Source: Certhia americana (taxonomy: Eukaryota > Chordata > Aves > Passeriformes > Certhiidae). Taken from it: 64,000 nt of DNA. A program made the position numbers and the translations under genes. Location: positions 50,675,471 to 50,739,470 of the forward strand of contig CM031857.1 of assembly GCA_018697195.1 (NCBI GenBank). Reading direction: 5' to 3'. Each line of letters opens with the position of its first letter. The first letter of the stretch is position 1. Under the pieces are notes generated by a model. The model made no database searches. It was not told the DNA's origin and saw only the letters and a list, made by a program, of their open reading frames with translations. Positions 23,940 to 55,165 of the stretch are shown here, piece after piece.

Positions 23940-24323
23940 TCCAGCCCAGATGGGTTTATCCCTGCATTGCCAATTGGTCTTCTTCCATTTCTGCAGCCAC
24001 CTCTGTAGGGCATTAGCCACCATCCAGGAGTTAGGATGGAGACAGGTCACTTTTCTCATTCAACAATCTCAACGGTTAGTTTGGATGGCTTTTGCCTCAG
24101 CAAACTGGCTTGATTCACCTTCTCCTTCAGCAGCCTCAATGACTTGTCCACCTCTGATGGTTTCCTGCCACACAGCAGGATCCATCACTAAATAGGGCAT
24201 AGCCTCTTTTGTCTTCTGGTAACTCGTTATGTGGGGCTGCTTCTTGTGCTCAAGTCTCCTTCTCTGGCAATGCTCCAAAATCTTTACCTTCTGGCCAGTC
24301 CATGATTTTTTCCAGAATTCCAA
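23940..24323 (-). pseudogene. Broken retroviral RNase H remnant
   Basis: A minus-strand open piece (24323-24069) ends with the RNase H-like 'FAEAKAIQ' motif. A following piece in another frame has 'NSWMVANALQRWLQKWKK', typical of ERVL-class RNase H. The parts are separated by a frameshift and short damage. Confidence 0.75.
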
Positions 24324-24390
24324 TAGAGCTCATGTAATCAATGCTACCTCCTGACTCCATGTAGCACTGGCTGCATGATCTGTTAAGGGG

Positions 24391-26610
24391 ATGTTTCCTT
24401 TGAAATCTGGAGAAGTCTTTTCCAATTATTTTTAAACCTTCATTTAAATATTTAATTTGTTAATAAAAATTTGTTTATGGTAGCAGTGTTTAGCTGTACA
24501 CCCTTTTCCTACCAAAGTTATAATAAATTAATATTTATCTATATAAATATTTACAGTTAAACAAGTCAGTCTTTGATGAAAATCATTGATGGAGGTCAGT
24601 TACTTTCTGTGAACATTGTGAAACAACATCCTGAAGCTGAGCCAGTCCAGTGGCATTATCTAACAGCAATTGCTCAGGGATATGAAAAATTTATGTCCTA
24701 TGGAATCTTGCACTAAAGGCAAAGACAACATGCCATCAAGAAGCCAATCCAGCAGTTCAGAAAAGTACAAGTAGGTGATCTCTTCATTACCTGCAAGTCG
24801 AGTAGGTTTGAAATGTTTCATTGTGCATCGCATGTAAAAGAATTTGCATTTGAAAGTTCCTAAGGTGATAAACGGCAAAAAGCTTTAAAAAGTATTAGAT
24901 GAAAAGTATGAAACTGGGAGTTATTACATGGAGTTATTTGAAATTACTAGCTTCTTATATGTGAAATATAACTTAATTACAGATTAGAATACCACTAATT
25001 TTTAAGTGACTAAATTAAAATAAATTTTAAAGGTTTTAACTAGTCTTTTTCTTCTCAAAAAGGTATAGTTAAAATTCTTTCATTAAGACAACAGATCTCT
25101 AATCAGCTGCAGTGCTAGACTTCACATATTTTCAGCCAATTAAAATGAACTTGCAATTGAGTGGGTTAAGAATCCAAACACTATATTATGTGAGTGTTAA
25201 ATCCCATGTTTTATTTATAAAATTAGTTTTGTATTAAGCCACATTTCTGAATAGAGGTTATCCAAATGGGTTAGGTGCTTATTATCAAGTACTACTTTTA
25301 TATTGCAGCAGTTTGATCCACTAATATCTCTTCAGCAGTATTTGTTAGTCTTATGGATTTTTACTAGCTCTGCTTTTTGTATGTACAAAACTTGTTCTGT
25401 AGGGATTTATTGTATTTAGCATTGTGCAAGTTTTTCTTTAAAAAAGAACTTGAAAATCTTTGTATAAACAGCTCTGGACCAGTAAGTGAATAAAATCTTT
25501 GGTTTTTCTTTTTAAAAAGAAGTGTTCTTTTTTGGTTTTTTAAATTTGTATGGGTTTTTCTTCCCGTGCTACAACAGCCAGTTCTGACTAGACAGTCCTT
25601 TGTTTTTCAAGGTCTTGTTATAGAAAGTTATTTTAGATTTAAGTAAAATCAGGTTACTTTTCAGTGTACACAAATATACGTGAAAACATAACGGGCAAAA
25701 ATTGTAGAATAATGTATTTGATTTTGTGCTAGATGGTCAACTTATAAAAGGTGAACAGCTTATTTGGGTGGACAGATCTGATTCAACTTTTAAAAAACTC
25801 AAACCCTCAGGGCAGAAAATTGGCACAGGGAGTGTTTGTTAAGACAGTGCTGAACAAGTTGTTTATGTCAAAACAAATGGAAGTTTCTGAAGCTGTGCAT
25901 AAAGATGTTCAGTAAAGTGCAGCTCACCGATCCTGTATTTTTGGTGATATATTTAGTCTGTGATAACAGCACCATCAGGCTGGTGCAGACCCTGGGAGAT
26001 GTGCTGGTAGCAGTGCTCTCCTATTTGAGCAGAAGACTGGATGGGTTCCCAAGCCAGCACTGTCTGCGTAGCTCTGAGGTCCATTATGTTGTCTACTGCC
26101 TTCTGTTACTGCAGAACAAAACCTGAATTTTAGGAAGATGTAAACATGACACTTCTGTAAGAGTACATTTTTGCTATATCTCTCTTTGTCCTTGAGCAGT
26201 TTGAGAACTGCAAAGCTGCAAGTCTGTCTTTCCACTCATGTCAGTCTGGTCCAGAGGGAAGGCTTCTGTCACAGGGCAGCATCACTATTCATTGACTGCC
26301 TGTCAGATCAGAGGATCAAAAGAAAACTGAACCATTCTCTTGAATCATCAAATCTACCACACGACAGTGAGGGATTCATGTGCTATACATGGAGATTTTA
26401 TGCTGAATTAATTTTCAATACATTTTTTTGTGTCGAGCATCGCATTACTTACTTGGTGCAATTACTGATTCCTCTTGCCTAAAACTGATTTGTAAGAATA
26501 AAGGCTTTCTAAATGCTCCAGTTCCCAAAGTCTCTTGTGGTCATACTGGGACCTATAACCAATCTCTTCAAAAGAGAAGAATGGGAGACCACAAGGGAAA
26601 GAGGTCTTAA
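24391..26610 (+). other. AT-rich region downstream of RFXAP, possible distal 3' UTR
   Basis: No protein gene is seen. Plus-strand AATAAA signals lie near 24465, 25489 ('gtgaataaaatctttgg') and 26497 ('gtaagaataaaggctttct'), the last followed by GT-rich sequence. The region may hold the original RFXAP 3' UTR displaced by the ERV. Open frames at 25905-26126 and 26171-26482 have no recognised content. Confidence 0.35.
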
Positions 26611-26622
26611 AACAGAAATATC

Positions 26623-26628
26623 TTTATT
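26623..26628 (-). terminator. Candidate minus-strand poly(A) signal
   Basis: 'tttatt' on the plus strand is AATAAA on the minus strand, in 'ctgttaataaagatatttctg'. It lies about 70 bp past the stop of the exon-like frame at 26700-26888 and faces the plus-strand signal at 26497. Confidence 0.4.
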
Positions 26629-26699
26629 AACAGTAAAACACAAGACATGAATAATCCCTTTTACAATAGAATAATTCTGGCCAAAGAAAGTGGAGTGCG

Positions 26700-26888
26700 T
26701 TAAAAAAGTGTATTGTTCAGGCTAAATGTGTTGTCTTTAGAATGCCTTAAATCAAATACAGCAGGAGGAATGCTTGTGAAAGTGTTCCCTTGGTTAGCAG
26801 TCGTTCCATCCTTCTTGGTATAACACGGCATGGAATAGAGTACTCTGGGGCTGGTTGGAGGACTTGGAGCTGCCCGGATCTCTCGCAC
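26700..26888 (-). CDS. Possible 3'-terminal exon of an unidentified minus-strand gene
   Basis: The minus-strand frame from about 26900 reads through VREIRAAPSPPTSPRVLYSM and DLRHSKDNTFSLNNTLF to a TAA. A possible acceptor 'catagcttcag' precedes it at about 26901. Non-repetitive, mixed residue composition, a following 3' UTR of about 70 bp and a good AATAAA give it the look of a terminal exon. I do not recognise the protein and found no upstream exon. It may equally be chance or part of an unknown repeat; the gene order I know between RFXAP and SMAD9 has no gene here. Confidence 0.25.
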   Translation of the reverse strand: MREIRAAPSPPTSPRVLYSMPCYTKKDGTTANQGNTFTSIPPAVFDLRHSKDNTFSLNNTLF

Positions 26889-26904
26889 TCCTGAAGCTAT
26901 GTCT

Positions 26905-28190
26905 GTGATTTTTCATTCTCCAGAGGCAAGAGCCCAAGTATTGTTCTCTATACAGCGACCTACGCTGGTTTACAGAATGTCACAAACCGTGAGTAATACT
27001 TGTGGGTAGTGCAGATGTTTTGTTTTGCTTCTGATGGAAAACAGAGGGCAGAATTATTCATAGACATAAGTGACTTCTGTTAATCTATGGATGACTCACA
27101 GTGCTTTTCTCACCGGACTGATAGGTCATAGTTAACACAACCCCACAGTTAACACACCTTGCTCAAATCCACCATTTTAGCCCCTTCCATAGAACTTTGC
27201 AGCTTCATGGCTTCATTGATCCACACACAAAGGCCTGTTTCTTCACTTTCTTGTCTCACTTCTCAACCCCATTTATATCACAGAGGTAATATGAAATGAA
27301 GGTTTAAATTGCTAACACTGACTTATCTGCAGAAAGCAGGCTGTGGTACATTTAACTTGTACTTTAAAAGTATTATAAATAATTAAAAACTCCAATTGCT
27401 TGAGTAAGTGAAGAAAATTTATCTGAATGCAAATTATCTCTGTTCATCACTGTTTGTTCCCTTGCTCTCGTTTGCAAAACTTCTCATGGACATAACTGTG
27501 AATTAATAAGACAACATACACTTTAGCATCAAATTAACCACTTTGAAATATGATGTGCTCGCTCACTACTGTGAAAGTGCAAGGGGTCAGGTTTTTTTTT
27601 AGCTTTTCTTTGCTGATGAGGTCTTTACTTAAAATTATTAACTGGTTGGTGTATTTCACCCTATGCTATTCATATGCAATATTATTTGAATACTAACACA
27701 GAATATAAAATAGCAGCATCCATGGATAATAAAAACACTATGACTGAAGATGTAAAATGTGTTCACAATTAGCTGCAAATGTTCACATTGACTGTAATGG
27801 AAGAGTAGCTGACTCTGGAGGACATAGTGGTTATGTCTACCTTGCGTGAGAGACATGGCCTGCAAATTAGATTTGTTATCTGTACAGGCACCAAGTTTGC
27901 AAGCATGGCCCAGGTGCAAGTGGAGGTGTCCTCTTGCTAGGATTCACATGTGCCTCACCTCCCTGGCAGAGAAATGTGGCATCAGTATGGCAATGTAATG
28001 TAAGGCACGCCTGGGCAAGGTGTCTGGAAAGCCCTAGGGTGAACACGTAACATGATTCTGGCTGTTCTGGAGCTTCTTCTGGGTAGATGATGAGTACAAA
28101 CCAAAGGCTGTGTTCTGTGCTGGTCCCCAACATGCAGAAATGTCCATCTATACTAGAGACACAAAGCGATTTCTCTCAGCTGAACAAAGA
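26905..28190. other. Intergenic stretch, nothing identified
   Basis: AT-rich sequence with short minus-strand open frames (27919-27656 and 28133-27876). They show no domain, signal peptide or splice context I can defend. Confidence 0.5.
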
Positions 28191-28194
28191 CTAA

Positions 28195-29059
28195 ATGCCC
28201 ACTCTGGCTTCCGCTATCTTGCAGAAAGGTACTCCTGGAGCTGCCATGAGCAACAAGCCGTGTTTCAGTGGCTGCAATAAAACCTCCAGGTTGATAATTT
28301 TTTTATTCACAGATCTAAAGTCTCACAGAATCTCTCTCCCTGCTGCAAGATGGGACCAACTGTGTGAAGCTCTTTTTTATGGTAATTTGACCTCTTAGTT
28401 GCTCTTAGAGAAGCACACTTGTCCATTCTTATGTACTGTTAAAAATGTGATTTCATAGTCAGGAGTCCTCATGAAGGGTCCTGCTCATTGTTTTCCTTTG
28501 GACACTGCAATTTCCCACCTTATGAATGAGCTGGTTTGTCGCAATTCCCAGGTTAGATGCTTTCTCTATAAATAGTCCACGTCTTCCAGTTGTGCAGTTT
28601 CTCTTCAGACTATATCTTTCTTTGAGGAGCACATACTGGATGTGTTTATAGTGTCCTTGAACAGTGCCCCAAAGCTGAGCTCCTCATTAGTCTTGCGACG
28701 AGACAGAGGGAAATCTTCCAAGTGTGGTTCCCAAATACAACCAGAGCTTACTCTCCAGAGCCAATGGGACACCATTTGCTCCACTATATCAAATCAGGAA
28801 ACTGGCACACTCTCCCAGGCTGGGTGTATGGAAAAAACCCGAGCAAGGATTGTGGTACGTCAAGCTGCTCCTAAAACAGGCCTTGACAATTGGTTCAGAT
28901 GTGAATGTAAAAAGCTCTAGTGAACAGAGTGGCTGCCCAAGCATGTGCTGCCTTGATACCTCCAGCGATGACCACTGGGCTTATCTTGTCATATGCTCCC
29001 TTCTCCTCCTCAGTCTCTTCATCATCTCAGTGCATTTTTGGCTACTGAAACACCCATGA
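28195..29059 (+). pseudogene. Exon-like stretches of a possible membrane-protein relic
   Basis: Two open stretches lie close together. The first (28195-28398) includes SLPAARWDQLCEALFYG between 'ttattcacag' and 'ggtaattt' splice-like sites. The second follows a good acceptor 'gtgcagtttctcttcag' at about 28608: one frame has SSKCGSQIQPELTLQSQWDTIC, and after a frame change the overlapping frame has WAYLVICSLLLLSLFIISV, a clear membrane segment, followed by a short tail and stop at 29059. The two W-D-x-(L/I)-C motifs and Cys content faintly recall SRCR domains of the CD5/CD6 kind. No single frame holds all parts, so if real it is a pseudogene or partly misread. The identity is a weak guess. Confidence 0.25.
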
Positions 29060-29211
29060 ACTGTATATCCTCTATAAAAAATATTCTCAGCCCCTTCAGG
29101 GGGTTCTCCACTCACTCAGAAGGGCTTGGGTTCAGATCTCCAAGCCTGTTCTCCAGGTTTCTCCAGAGCAAAGAAGTATTGCTTCTGGCTTGGCAGGCAT
29201 CTGGGGCATCA

Positions 29212-29475
29212 TCATCATCATCAAATAGTTTGGGTTGGAAGTGACCTTCAAAGACCATCAAGTCCCAACCTCCTGCCATGGGCAGGGACACCCTCTTGTA
29301 GACCAGGTTACTCAAAGCCCCATCCAACCTGGCCTTGAACACTTCCAGGGAGAGGGCATCCACAATTTCTCTGGGACAGCTTTTCCTGTGCCAGTGTCTC
29401 CCCACCTTCACAATAAAGAATTTCTGCCTAATATCTTAACTAAAACTACCCCACTTGCCCTATAACTACATGGCC
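29212..29475 (-). mobile_element. CR1 LINE 3' fragment, minus orientation
   Basis: Starts at 'catcatcatcatcatcaaat', then 'tttgggttggaagtgacctt', 'ccatgggcagggacacc', 'aacctggccttgaacacttc' and 'cacaataaagaatttctgcc', the reverse complement of the CR1 3' end. The CATC run at the left end is the CR1 terminal microsatellite-like tail. Confidence 0.92.
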
Positions 29476-30149
29476 TTCTCATGATATAAATCTACCTTTT
29501 GGGCAATACTTCTCAAGTTTGAGAAATTACATTTAAATACTCTACGTTATGACTCATTGATCTTTTTTTGTTGTGTTTGATTTTGGTTGTACTAAGGTTA
29601 TGAGGAGCCAGGGGAAGAGGTGAGTAGTACAGAGGATGTAATGTTTCTTTCCTTTGCTGAACACCATGTAGTGCCAAAATATTCCTAAAAGTTATAGTTG
29701 CACCAGAGCAGTCTTATTCCGAGAGAATTAGTTTTATACTTGATAGTCCTTTAAAGTTCCTAAATTGATTCAAGCTTTTTTATTAATTTTTTCCATGCAG
29801 TCAAGAAGCAAAGTCTGTATCTGAGCTGCCTCTGTAAATCCAGTTGTTTGTGCAACTCCTTAGTCACTGGTGAGATTGATTTGCAGAGCTGATAGACAAA
29901 GGTGGGTGTTGTAAGCCAGGAAGAACAAGCGCAAATTAGACAAGGTTACAGTCACAAATGCCTTGTTTTCTGCATTCTAAGAGGGGTGTGGTGAAGACCA
30001 TGTTTACATTTAGAGGTGTTTGGAGTGCTGATTTTATGCTGAGGGAACACTACTATGAAATAGCTAAGGAGAAACACGTTTCATCCTGAAACTGCTGCTA
30101 ACAGAGAGCTCCTTCCTGTGGCAGCCATTTATCACTGAATCTCCACAGA

Positions 30150-30260
30150 GACCCAGAGGATTATGTACACTGGAAGGGATCTCGCCATGGCATCAAGTCT
30201 GACACTCTGCTCCAGACAGGGACTGCTTGGAGAAGCCTGCTCAGGGTGGTGAAAGTATTG
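30150..30260 (-). mobile_element. Old CR1-like fragment
   Basis: 'actggaagggatctcgccat', 'gacactctgctccagacagg' and 'gagaagcctgctcagggtgg' resemble a decayed CR1 3' region in reverse complement. The match is loose and no terminal motif is visible. Confidence 0.4.
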
Positions 30261-32093
30261 ACACAGTACCTGCTGGAGACATGGAAGGGATTTCCTCAAC
30301 TCCAGCTGATGCTACTTTGGGCCACAGTTCCCCTTTATGTTTCTGATACATTATCCTTCAGACTAAGCTCGGCGAAGCATTCTGATGAGGAGTAAAGATG
30401 GAATAGCTGCTGATGGGGAGGGAAAACACGTGCTGCACCTTGTAATGCAACAGCCACTGATGTGCCATACCTGGGCAGCTTTTCCAAGGCAAGGGGATGG
30501 GACTGAGCCACCCAAGAAGCAGTGCCATGGAATGGCTCCAGGCAGTCAGGGTGCGAGATTTGCTCCTCTCACCTCTGGATGCAAACAGCACATTAATACT
30601 GGTGCTGCTGAAGAACTGGCAGCAACTAAAGTAATTTTCTCTCAACTATTTAATAGGAAAACAAGTGGTCTACGTACCATGCTGAATGGGCTTTATGCCT
30701 CTGCCTCATTAGACTCCCACCACTGCCTGCTGATGCATGGTACTCCTCCACAGAAACTTTTAAGAGGCTATGAACTGCTGATGACTCAAAAAAAACCCAA
30801 AACATTTTAAAAATCTGCCTTCAAAAAAGTAGTCTTGCTGTAAGTGCTTTTAAATCTCTTGGGCAGATTATCTTCAAAGCTTGAGTATTAATGAGTAGTA
30901 CATTTATAAAAATCTTAAACTGACTACAAGTTTAAATGTTCATGAAGACCTTTCAGTAGAAATTGTCTCCTTCCGAAGTGGGGAAGATATTAGAGATACA
31001 AGGTCATATGGCTGTAAATAGTAAGAAATCTGATTTTTAACCTATTTTCAATTCACACATACTAGAGAAGCTTGTAAGAGAAACTTCAAAAGGAAAGGGA
31101 AATAAACGATTTATTAGCCTTACTCTTTATCTCTGCATCTGGGCAGGGGTCATCTTATTTACTTTTTTGTCTCATGCACTGTTACCACCCCTCCCATGTA
31201 CTGTGGGCTTTGGGGAGGAGCTGTCATCTTATGCATGTTTGCACAGCACAGTGGGCTAAGCCCCCAGAAACCACCAAAATAGGAAACAACTGACACAGTG
31301 GTATCAGCCTTCCCAAAGGCTAAAAACTTGAGATAGCTGTTGCCAGAATTGCCCAGAACTGAGTGCTTTGATTCAGTTTTCAGCAAATAGTTAAATTTGC
31401 AGGTGTTTTAAATGAGTCAGAAGAATCACGCTCCAGCAATGGCTCTTTTCTTCCTAATGAGGCAGTATTAAGGTGACTACCTTAAATGAGATGCATGTAT
31501 GGACTGCATAGTTGTAAAACGAGTACTATAAAGGTAGAACTATAAAGGTAGACATAAAGGAAAGGAAAAACTGGTCTGAATTTACCAACTTCCATTTGAA
31601 CCAAACACTTACTGAGAAAGCATCAATACTAGGCTGAAAAAGTCACCACATCTTCATTAGAGTTCCCTTCATCTATTTTTTGATACATCCAGTGGTGTAG
31701 CAGTCTGCATTTGAGCTAGTAACCCTGAGTTCCCCTTATACTCAGAGGGAAGACAGAAGCATGCTCAGAGTGCAGTGTATTTCACCTGCTTGAAATACCT
31801 TGTGATGAAACAAATAATGCCCCAGAGGATGCTGCTTCTCTTCACTGGCCATCCAATTTTTCTCTGCAGCATCAACAGAAAACCGAGTTCTAGAGCTGCC
31901 CAAAGCAGATACACCTCAGAACATTTCCTTTTGCACTCTGTGAGGAAGATGACAGAAAGGAAGACATCTAAAAGGCTTCTCTCTATATTAAAATGAAGGA
32001 GGTTCCAGCCTAAAAGGCAAAGAAGAATCTAGGATAAAGGACAGAGCTAGATCCTGGACAGTAGAGGTGATTTCCTCTGTCCTTACCTGCTAC

Positions 32094-32094
<1 letters not shown>

Positions 32095-32143
<49 letters not shown>

Positions 32144-32149
32144 AAAAAA
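32095..32149 (+). repeat. Long poly(A) run
   Basis: Forty-seven A residues, then T, then seven more A. No retroposed gene is obvious to its left, so I cannot say whether it is a retroposon tail or a simple repeat. Confidence 0.95.
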
Positions 32150-34034
32150 GGAATGAGCAAAATCAAAAGGTGCAACCAGAGAAGAGAAGCAATAAACATG
32201 CTAAAAAATGTTAACACTATCTGATCACTCATGATAGAGGGAGCTGAGGAAAATGCATTTTTCCAAACTGATGTCTCTAAAGTCTGCTAAATGGTAAATG
32301 GCACACCTGGAATTTCTGTTTATTATTATTATTACTGGAATTCATTGCTGCAAGAGACTGTAAAGTTTTTCTTATCTCACAGTGACACTGCTGATGTCAA
32401 ATGGTGAAAGAATGGAGTTCTTTGCACTTACAAATTTGTTCTACAATTTGCTATTACTGCTCAAACTTAACAACAATTTATCCTTCTAATGCTGCAGGCA
32501 GCTGAAGATGCATTCAAATGAAGTAACACTGTTAGTTTACTCACTGTTTTTCCAGTGAATGTTGTTTCCTTTTGCATGTGTAATACAGCTGAAGATTTCA
32601 GGTGTCTTCTAATTATACAGCAAAATGTGTAGCACCAGATAGTGTGTGAGAAGAAAGGAAATACTTTGAAAAACATTTTTGTCCACTAACACTTCTACTG
32701 TTTTCCATCAGGAATGATATTGGACCCTTTCTGACCCTTATATAAAAACAATTTTCATTGGACTGTTATGCCTGGAAAGAAATAATACTTGACTCTTTCA
32801 GCAAAAGGAAAGACCATCAAAATGTAGTAAGAGTTTTACCTGTCTTCTCAGGAAAAGTTTCCAAGAGAACAGCATTTTGCAAGGATGGGATTAGGGTATA
32901 AGCAATAGGTTTCCCTGCTTACAGAAGGAACACAGACGAGATTTTGCACATAGATTTTGCACTCTTCCACTTGTTTGTGGCTTACACTGCCTCACCATCC
33001 TCTGCAGGCAAGGCAAAAGCTCAGCAAATGAAGAAGCCTGTATCTAGTTGAGAAACCATCCATGGGGACATGTGGAGTGACTGGCGGGGAAGACCCGAGC
33101 AATACAGTCAGATCCCAAGGACTGGCCCAGTACAAGGGATGAACATGGCTGACTCCATCTCCTTCTTATTGCATCCTTTGAGTGTAGGGCTTCCTGTTCC
33201 CAAGATAAATGATAAAGTAATTATTTGCTTCTTCAATGCACACTTAATTTCCCTTTTCTGAATCACAGTTCAAGTCCCTTTTAGCTGTACCCTTGATATC
33301 AGCACAGCAGTCTAATAAGACAGTCCTAACTTTAAAACAAACTACATCAATACTGCAGAATGGATAGGATTCAGTTTACATGCTGGACACATATGCAAGT
33401 ATGTATGTACTTTGCAAAGAAGCACTGGAAGTTAATTACTTTTTTTAACTCATGGGCATATATTTCAATTGTTATTTTTTTCTTAGGAGCTTGTTGCTTT
33501 TCGGTGCAGCAGTACCGTACCCTACTGTGTTAACAGTATCAGACTACTTGGATTGTCCAGAATGCTCTCAGTTAAGGTTCCTGTGCTGAACATGTCCCAA
33601 GGGCTCCCTCCTCCTGCCAAATCCCAGGAGAGATGGTGTGCCTCAGCTCTTCAGAGGATCTGTTGTCCCATCGTGCTTTGCAGTATGGAGACAGACTGGA
33701 ATTGCAGTTTAGTCCCTCAGTTCACTAGATAAAAATCATCTCTATGCATAACTCCTGTGCACCACCTAAGGTCCTCTTCTGGACTTGAAATCAGGATGTA
33801 AGATGAACATAAATGGCACAGAGATCTGACTTTGGTTGCCTGCAGAGGGGTGAATTTCACCTACTAGGAACAGCTACAGCCAGGTTTCTGAACCCACATG
33901 AAGGTGCTGGGAATTTGCACCATTTACTGGCTTGGCTGGGGAATGAAGATGCTCACAGGAAACGTTTGACACTGTTGCAGGAATTTGGCTTATTTTGTAC
34001 TAGAGAACAGATACGCTATACCTGAATTTCTAAA

Positions 34035-34040
34035 TTTATT
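34035..34040 (-). terminator. SMAD9: Candidate SMAD9 poly(A) signal (proximal)
   Basis: The plus strand 'tttatt' is AATAAA on the minus strand, about 180 bp after the SMAD9 stop. Mammalian SMAD9 has a much longer 3' UTR, so this may be a minor or unused site. Confidence 0.3.
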
Positions 34041-34220
34041 GTACTGGCATCAGAGTAACTAGAAACCACAAAATGAAAAAAAAAAAAAATAAAGAGAGTA
34101 GACTATGTATAGATATATTTACATCTACATACATCTACATATAGAAGCTTCTGTTCATGGGAATTCTATAAGCCACTGCCTGCAATAGCATCCATCCTAA
34201 GGGAATTCTAGAGATGATTC

Positions 34221-55165
<20,945 letters not shown>

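Larger units (their letters stand above)
21490..24390 (-). mobile_element. Degenerate ERVL-like endogenous retrovirus, antisense to RFXAP
   Basis: Read on the minus strand, the order from right to left is RNase H-like remnants (about 24323-23940), integrase remnants (about 23720-22850), a nested CR1 (22565-22035) and an LTR-like stretch (22030-21495). All coding parts are broken by stops and frameshifts; no gag or env is recognised. It starts about 195 bp after the RFXAP stop codon, so it lies in the 3' UTR or just beyond. ERVL-type identity rests on the style of the RNase H and integrase motifs. The outer boundaries are approximate and I could not define a target-site duplication. Confidence 0.8.
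29476..34034. other. Intergenic stretch between RFXAP and SMAD9
   Basis: No gene identified. It contains a weak CR1-like segment (30150-30260), a short direct repeat 'ctataaaggtag' (about 31526-31553), a poly(A) run (32095-32149) and an ATT trinucleotide stretch near 32316. Its right end may include distal SMAD9 3' UTR, since AATAAA words occur on the minus strand. Confidence 0.5.
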
